From positions 1 to 64,000 of the forward strand of contig JAEPNO010000014.1 in NCBI GenBank assembly GCA_017643365.1: 64,000 nt of DNA, in the 5' to 3' direction. Every line of letters begins with the position of its first letter. The first letter of the stretch is position 1. The DNA is from Balneolaceae bacterium (GTDB lineage Bacteria > Bacteroidota > Rhodothermia > Balneolales > Balneolaceae). Shown in pieces: positions 60,001-64,000 of the stretch. The notes beneath the pieces were generated by a model. The model made no database searches, was not told the origin of the DNA, and saw nothing but the letters and a program-made list of their open reading frames with translations. The translations under genes and the position numbers were made by a program.

Positions 60001-60218
60001 CGATGATTCCGCTTTCACTGGAGCTAGGTGCCGGAGCTGAAATCTGGTCACCATTAGCTAAAACTGTTATCTTTGGATTACTATTTGGTGTGCTGTTCAC
60101 GTTGTTTATTACCCCCGCTCTATCGCTTGGGTTAAAACAAGTGATTTATTGGATCGCTAAACTATTCAATTGGGTTAAAGAAGTAGTATTTAATAAAAAA
60201 GAACAGGCACATATTTGA
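57075..60218 (+). CDS. RND efflux permease, AcrB/MexB superfamily, second of two
   Basis: 1047 aa, starting inside the previous stop (ATGA). The same twelve-helix plan as its neighbour: NRPITVIMCTLIIVGFGIFS, VAPEDIDRIIVTPIEGAV, TM4 relay ALALAIGLLVDNAIVVSES, the second repeat ending MLVGIILNNGIVLVDYM and LELGAGAEIWSPLAKTVIFG. Proteins of this type pump drugs, detergents or other lipophiles by proton antiport as trimers. Two unlike permeases in one operon suggest a mixed trimer or two substrates. No TolC-type gene is seen in this window. Confidence 0.95.
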   Translation: MKKFSLTGGILNRPITVIMCTLIIVGFGIFSLTNLRVTLFPKLNIPVLAISTGYQNVAPEDIDRIIVTPIEGAVSAIEGIESLEARVSRGNAFIIMRLYEGTDIRKTELKVQKAIDQIRNDLPQQAREPVIFQFDPENRPIMQLSINSGQKGLDELRNLAIEVVEPNLERLIGLASADTRGGLERRIYVDVSPMRLAQHSLVPQEIESAISSNNTQLPMGNVLAQNISYSVRAESMYKTVEEIRQTIIKVSENGVPIRVGDVADVSDGFTEVTSLVNVNGNNSVSIEIQKNSDANTLDVVNAVKAVVPELNEKLPPDVELRILSDEGQTIDDSINNLAQSSLIALLVVVLIILIFMGGWRISLVVAISIPVSIAACFAAMYAVGLTLNIFTISALALAIGLLVDNAIVVSESIARKMEDGVAKMEAALTGTNEVIGPLLGSTLTTLGVFIPITLITGVQGALFREFAITISFAIGISFLSSIILVPVVALLLLDVDQFNKGGLVFKAMHKLEGGYGKTLNWIMHHKWLPTLMLIGILFGTIYLFQNITKEGFPETDSGEIDVNVTLQEGTKLVKTVEVMKQFEEKLLQKPEIETLISSIGRSRWTEQSNRGSFTLNLVPIEERDITSNEMAAALRQELTYPGATVRASVEGGGLRFGGRGFSFGGNSLRLTLVGPEMEQLLKVSNQLEERLLNDPNIISVDNGRTDPTPELQFVVDRNRIGLMNAGVANVANNLRTQTLGNQAGYFRSEGREIPIEVRTSKEALKSREDLFDLEVLQYGDQRIPVVAVGEFIETKGVDSYQKRNREILLDVNIQFNGESEEYKALITNFIDEEIIMPEGYRYEFTGASFETQQATNQFMWAGIAAIVLMFMIMASLFENFRDPFVIWFCIPMALFGALAGLMLTGSPLSTTGNIGLFMLVGIILNNGIVLVDYMHLRTRNMEFNLDRDSAFMQNILEACKRRMRPVLLTAITTICSMIPLSLELGAGAEIWSPLAKTVIFGLLFGVLFTLFITPALSLGLKQVIYWIAKLFNWVKEVVFNKKEQAHI

Positions 60219-60285
60219 AGACGCTAATTTACATTGGAGCGCGTTTTTTATATCCTAAGTGCAATACAGACAAAAGGAGATTATT

Positions 60286-60585
60286 ATGAGTAGATCAGGA
60301 AATTTTTTAGCAGGACTTATCACAGGAGCGATGGCGGGAACTGTAATTGCGTTACTTTACGCCCCCGATACCGGAGCGAATACACGAGGTCGAATCTCGT
60401 ACCGATTAAGCAATTACAGAGACGAACTTAACGAGCTGATAGCCGAGCTTAGAAAGGAAAAGCAAAAGCTTATTTCTGAAGCAAAAGAAAAAGGCGATGC
60501 TGTAGTTCTGGAAGCCAAAGACAAAGCTGAAAGTTTAATTCGCGAAGCAGAAAGCTTACTCGAATCTATTGAGCCGGGATCATAA
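60286..60585 (+). CDS. YtxH-like protein
   Basis: 99 aa from the ATG at 60286, preceded by a good AAGGAG site; the in-frame TTG/ATG upstream at 60259 is less likely. Residues 7-27 form a Gly/Ala-rich membrane helix (LAGLITGAMAGTVIALLYAP), typical of the YtxH family, with DTGANTRGRIS behind it and a long charged helix to the end. YtxH proteins are general-stress-type envelope proteins of unknown role. It follows the RND operon by 67 bases and has its own terminator. Confidence 0.88.
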   Translation: MSRSGNFLAGLITGAMAGTVIALLYAPDTGANTRGRISYRLSNYRDELNELIAELRKEKQKLISEAKEKGDAVVLEAKDKAESLIREAESLLESIEPGS

Positions 60586-60610
60586 GCCTAACTCAACAAT
60601 TTAGTTTATC

Positions 60611-60642
60611 AAGGCATGGGTTTTTACTCATGCCTTTTTTTG
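60611..60642 (+). terminator. Terminator after the YtxH-like gene
   Basis: AAGGCATG / CATGCCTT arms around a 9-base loop, followed by T7. It lies 25 bases past the stop. Confidence 0.88.
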
Positions 60643-60654
60643 TGCCTTTATTTT

Positions 60655-62412
60655 CTAAGACTCTTCTTGATCTTGTTCTTTCTGCTTCCACACTTCATAA
60701 ATAGAATCGAACAACGCGGTATCTATGGTGATGGTTGCTGATTCACGCAGTCCATCTATTTCTGATTTCAACCGGTCGTACACTTTGTATTTAGACTCGA
60801 TGTCCGCTTCGTCGGTTGATGATTTCACTTCGGTTAAGTCTTTGCGAATGATGTACAATACCATCCAACCTTCGTTTTGTGAATGTGCCAGTACAGGCAT
60901 CTCTTCGATCCCTTTTTTGATCAATTCGAAATCATCGTTTCCGGGATCAATAACTTGGTACTCTACTTTTGTAAATGCATCGAAGCTTTCGGGGATGTCA
61001 CCGGAGATGACCTCAGCTTTAATAAATTCTGCGCTTTCTAGGTTTTCAGCCGGAATTTTCCAGTACTCTGCTTTCAATAATACGTTTCGATTGTTGATTA
61101 ATCTATTTCGATAGCTAATCGGCACAGCAATAGAGGAAGTGTCTTCCAGTGCTTCTCTTGTAAGTTGATATTGATACAAGTCCGCTAGCATATCATAGCC
61201 ACGTTTTTCAACTTCATTCTGAACCCGTTCATCGCTCGAGTACTCATTTTCCATGGCTTGTTGATAAAGCACTTCGTTCCGCATTGCTCTTCCTACCGAT
61301 GCGCCGGTCCGAACTTTTGATTCTTGAAAGGCTAAAAATGGAAGCCATTTTAAATACTCTTCGGCTCTAAAATCAATGCGTTCACCATTCAATTCATAGG
61401 TTGCCAGCAAAAGGTTTGGATCAACAGCGGCTTCTAATTGCTCAAGACGCTCATCAGTCCACACATTCGCGTTATTTTCTGGTTGGGGATTATTGTTGAT
61501 GATTGCATCTCCATCCAAATTCAAGATGATTTCGCGAAGTTCATTCAGGTTCTCCCGATCAGGCTGAACATTCAAACTTTCCATCTTGGTTCGGATGTAG
61601 TCGTTTGAAATGAGTTCTTGCTTACGCAATCGAAGCTGGCTGCTAACACCTTGTTTGCGATATTGATAGTCATCTTCGGTCAACAAAGCCGGAAACTCGA
61701 TGTATTCTACATAGATAATGTGATAGCCATAACGGCTACGAACCGGTTCCGTAAATTCATTCTGATTGGTTGAATAGGCCGCTTCCGCAAAGGCATCTTC
61801 AACACCAAAGTAACTTATCGGGCCAATGTATCCTGCTAATGAATCGTACTTTTCGGTGTTGTAAAAATCGTTGGCTACATCTACAAAATCCTCACCGGCC
61901 TGCAAACGCTGATACGGTTCTTCCAAGTCGGTAACATCGGTACTAAATAACTGCCGAACGTAAACGGTTCGCTGGCGCTTTGCATAAGCCAGCCGGATTT
62001 CCTCGTCGGTTAAGGGCTCCATAACGGCTTCCATCTCGTCCACGAAATAGAAATCTATCATCGACTTTTGCTGTTGATAGCGGATTGCGGCTCCATACTT
62101 CGGGTGATCTAACAATCCATTTTGCGAGGCAGCCTGTGCTAATAATAGTCGGTCGATTTGTTGATTTAGAAAACCGTACCGCTCATTCTTTGTATCGTTT
62201 CTTCCTGTTTTGATAAGATGCTCGACATACGCCGTTTCGAAATCAAACACCGTGCGTTCAATGCCGTTAACCTCATAAAGCACCTTGAAGTCGACGTGCT
62301 CATCTTTATTGTTTTCGGATGAACAGCTCATCAATAAGAACAGACCGAGAATAAAAAAGAAAGGCTGCCTTGAAGCAAAGCAGCCAATCGTTGAAATAAG
62401 TTTATGAATCAT
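60655..62412 (-). CDS. PpiC-type peptidyl-prolyl isomerase lipoprotein
   Basis: 585 aa. A lipoprotein signal ending LLMSCSSE. A long SurA-like N-terminal helical part, then a parvulin-type rotamase region (about 155-245: VYVRQLFSTDVTDLEEPYQRL, DYVDVANDFYNTEKYDS-like, GYIGPISYFGVEDAFAEAAY, PVRSRYGYHIIYVE), and a second helical half with a possible further degenerate domain. It acts in the periplasm in outer-membrane protein folding. Follows the PorV/PorQ-type gene with 1 base between, so the operon produces an outer-membrane barrel and a chaperone. Confidence 0.82.
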   Translation of the reverse strand: MIHKLISTIGCFASRQPFFFILGLFLLMSCSSENNKDEHVDFKVLYEVNGIERTVFDFETAYVEHLIKTGRNDTKNERYGFLNQQIDRLLLAQAASQNGLLDHPKYGAAIRYQQQKSMIDFYFVDEMEAVMEPLTDEEIRLAYAKRQRTVYVRQLFSTDVTDLEEPYQRLQAGEDFVDVANDFYNTEKYDSLAGYIGPISYFGVEDAFAEAAYSTNQNEFTEPVRSRYGYHIIYVEYIEFPALLTEDDYQYRKQGVSSQLRLRKQELISNDYIRTKMESLNVQPDRENLNELREIILNLDGDAIINNNPQPENNANVWTDERLEQLEAAVDPNLLLATYELNGERIDFRAEEYLKWLPFLAFQESKVRTGASVGRAMRNEVLYQQAMENEYSSDERVQNEVEKRGYDMLADLYQYQLTREALEDTSSIAVPISYRNRLINNRNVLLKAEYWKIPAENLESAEFIKAEVISGDIPESFDAFTKVEYQVIDPGNDDFELIKKGIEEMPVLAHSQNEGWMVLYIIRKDLTEVKSSTDEADIESKYKVYDRLKSEIDGLRESATITIDTALFDSIYEVWKQKEQDQEES

Positions 62413-62413
62413 T

Positions 62414-63481
62414 TCAGAAATATAGCTTTACATCCACAATGGTGGTTTGGCCTAGATATTCGAAAGGAACTTGGGCAAAATCAACACCGATTGCCATTCC
62501 ATTTGATGTTTTTAGTGTAAAGCCTGCACCATAGGTAATGTGCGAATCTACCTTATCACCCAAAAGTAAATCGCGGTAACCACCCCGCACATGAAATTTC
62601 ACGGTATTGGATAAGTAACTTAGTTGAGTTCCCGAATCGATATTCATGTTGTTATCGTTGGTTTGCTGAACTTCGCTTAAAAGCAAAAGCTGTAAGTTCT
62701 CGCGCTTAATTGCCGGAACGTTTACCCCAAACTTAAACGAGAGTGGAAGCTCCCACGAGTTCAACTTAACATTACCGATAATACCTTCGTTATTTCCGGC
62801 GTGTTGCGGATCGAGATCAACAAAGGTTTCGGAGTTAATCCCCGACATCTGCAATTCGTTTCCAAAATTGGTGATCGAAGCTCCTAATGTTAGTCCGTTT
62901 ATGTAATCGGTTTTCAATAAAAAGCCAAGATCGATGGCTACTGCATTCGCAACCATATCATAAATCTTTTGTTGAATAATTTTTACGCTTCCGCCAAAAT
63001 GAAATTGATCGGTTAAGTTTTGTGCATAGGTTAGTGCAAAGCTCAAATCATGGGCTCCAAATGTTGCACCAATGCCTTCAGGATCTTCAACTGTTCGCAC
63101 ATCCATGCGTCCGTAGTCTACGAAGTTTAAGCCAAGACCTAACACACGCCCCGGTGTTTTACCAATGGGAAAAACTATACCTGCACCGTAAATATCAACA
63201 TCCACAAAATATTGATTTACGCTGAAGAAGCTTGAACTAAACGTACCGCCTTCGTTTTCGATGGAAATTCCAGCCGGATTCCAAAACAGTGCCTCAGCTC
63301 CGGCAACATATACGGTGTTCGCATTTCCAAGTGCTGCACCTTTAGCGCCAACGCCCATGGTTAAAAATTGCGCCGCTGTAGTTCCGGCACGACTTTCGTT
63401 ACCTGATTGCCCCTGAGCCGTCGTAAAGGCAAGTACTAGTATTAGTTGAGTAAAAATGAGTTGTTTTATCATTGTTTTCAC
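62414..63481 (-). CDS. PorV/PorQ-family outer-membrane beta-barrel protein
   Basis: 355 aa with a signal peptide (1-24, ending in AQG). The family opening is clear: AAQFLTMGVGAKGAALGNANTVYVAGAEALFWNPAG. The rest alternates beta strands ending in an aromatic C-terminus (TTIVDVKLYF), as barrels do. PorV/PorQ proteins work in type IX secretion, shuttling cargo to the sortase-like PorU. Between a T9SS-sorted protein gene and a chaperone gene, which fits. Exact member (PorV, PorQ or another) cannot be told. Confidence 0.85.
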   Translation of the reverse strand: MKTMIKQLIFTQLILVLAFTTAQGQSGNESRAGTTAAQFLTMGVGAKGAALGNANTVYVAGAEALFWNPAGISIENEGGTFSSSFFSVNQYFVDVDIYGAGIVFPIGKTPGRVLGLGLNFVDYGRMDVRTVEDPEGIGATFGAHDLSFALTYAQNLTDQFHFGGSVKIIQQKIYDMVANAVAIDLGFLLKTDYINGLTLGASITNFGNELQMSGINSETFVDLDPQHAGNNEGIIGNVKLNSWELPLSFKFGVNVPAIKRENLQLLLLSEVQQTNDNNMNIDSGTQLSYLSNTVKFHVRGGYRDLLLGDKVDSHITYGAGFTLKTSNGMAIGVDFAQVPFEYLGQTTIVDVKLYF

Positions 63482-63492
63482 GATTACTTGCC

Positions 63493-64000
63493 TTATTTAA
63501 TTATCGCAAACTTGTCGGTGTATTCGCCTATACCCGGAGCTTCTACGTGATAGAAATACACTCCGTAAGCAACATCTTCGCCTTGATTAGATCTTAAATC
63601 CCAAGGTGCAGAGCCGTCGTTATTGGCTCCATCATGATCGAGAGTTCGAATTAATTCGCCTCGAACATTGAAAATTCGAATGGTACATTTTCTCGGCAAA
63701 TTGAAGAATTCAACTTTACGTTCTCCACGGCCGATGGCACCACTTGCCCGTTCCCAAGATGCTGCACCGAGGTATGGATTTGGAACTACATATATATCCT
63801 CGAGTTGATCTTTCGCCAATTCATCGTCGATGGCACCAGAACGCATCGCAATTTGGAAAGTATCATCTGAACCAAATTCTCTGGTAGTTGAAATCTTGAT
63901 TTTATCACCAGGTGATGGTGCTACTTCATTTTCGTTTGGAAGTATGCTAACCATGAAGCGATAGTTGTAAACCCGGTCATCGCGCTCTGCAATTAGGAGT
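63493..64000 (-). CDS. C-terminal part of a T9SS-exported protein (runs off the window)
   Basis: The frame is open to the window edge, so only the last about 169 codons are seen, and any ATG here (63954) is internal. It ends with a type IX-like sorting domain: VPNPYLGAASWERASG, KVEFFNLPRKCTIRIFNVRGELIRTLDHDG, SNQGEDVAYGVYFYHVEAPG and DKFAIIK. Upstream are extracellular beta sequences. The gene precedes the PorV/PorQ-type gene (11 bases between), so it is probably the first visible gene of a T9SS-linked operon. Confidence 0.85.
   Translation of the reverse strand, partial: LLIAERDDRVYNYRFMVSILPNENEVAPSPGDKIKISTTREFGSDDTFQIAMRSGAIDDELAKDQLEDIYVVPNPYLGAASWERASGAIGRGERKVEFFNLPRKCTIRIFNVRGELIRTLDHDGANNDGSAPWDLRSNQGEDVAYGVYFYHVEAPGIGEYTDKFAIIK

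Overview
The window looks like chromosomal DNA from a Balneolota/Bacteroidota-type bacterium (marine Balneola relatives are my best guess). The evidence is a T9SS-type C-terminal sorting domain, a PorV/PorQ-family protein, the 5' end of a 16S rRNA gene, promoters that resemble the Bacteroidota TTG / TAnnTTTG pattern rather than the E. coli one, TonB-type energy transducers, a short type-3 prolyl-tRNA synthetase and a carotenoid desaturase. Coding density is high, and most genes are ordinary housekeeping or envelope genes.

Layout. 1-16.2 kb: 16S 5' end with its leader, queuosine precursor transporter, TetR/UbiB-kinase/PqiA-like cluster, hybrid histidine kinase, HflK-HflC with a membrane SpoIIE-type phosphatase, serine hydrolase, MscS channel, CheY-like regulator, bacilliredoxin and superoxide dismutase. 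16.2-18.9 kb: a patchwork of repeats. Two 334-bp copies of a miniature element have perfect or near-perfect terminal inverted repeats and carry an internally deleted REP-associated tyrosine transposase (RAYT) relic. They separate small orphan reading frames, and the whole is bracketed by a second, direct repeat. 18.9-23.6 kb: DUF429 protein, aspartyl-tRNA synthetase, and a NarL-type regulator whose receiver domain lacks the phospho-acceptor Asp.

23.8-26.8 kb is AT-rich and foreign-looking. A DUF2188 gene and an unknown 301-aa gene face a three-gene operon (sigma-like factor, 124-aa helical protein, ImmA/IrrE metallopeptidase) across a 131-bp promoter region with a 14-bp perfect palindrome. 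26.9-34.7 kb is an integrated element at the 3' end of tRNA-Met(CAU). It has imperfect att repeats, arm-type repeats at both ends, a tyrosine recombinase, an excisionase-like HTH protein, a RepA-like AAA ATPase, a VirE-N/BT4734-type primase, and an iteron-like cluster between ATPase and primase. Its cargo is led by a YbjQ-zinc ribbon fusion carrying a nine-G tract in its coding region and another nine-G tract upstream, which looks like a phase-variable locus. I see no relaxase and no capsid genes, so it resembles a small replicating satellite or island.

34.9-64 kb returns to core genes: proS, bifunctional NAD(P)HX repair enzyme, VanZ-like, two TonB paralogues, Nudix, DUF1844, DUF1015-serC, rhomboid protease, a peptidase S74 surface protein next to a T9SS-sorted protein, TPR histidine kinase, RlpA, phytoene desaturase-type oxidoreductase, CIA30-like, transaldolase, an RND efflux operon with two different permeases, YtxH protein, a PpiC-type chaperone lipoprotein, a PorV/PorQ-type protein and the end of a T9SS-exported protein that runs off the window.

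The best candidates for something undescribed are the sigma/ImmA module with its divergent pair, and the poly-G cargo gene of the tRNA-integrated element. All functional calls come from reading motifs by eye; no database search was run.
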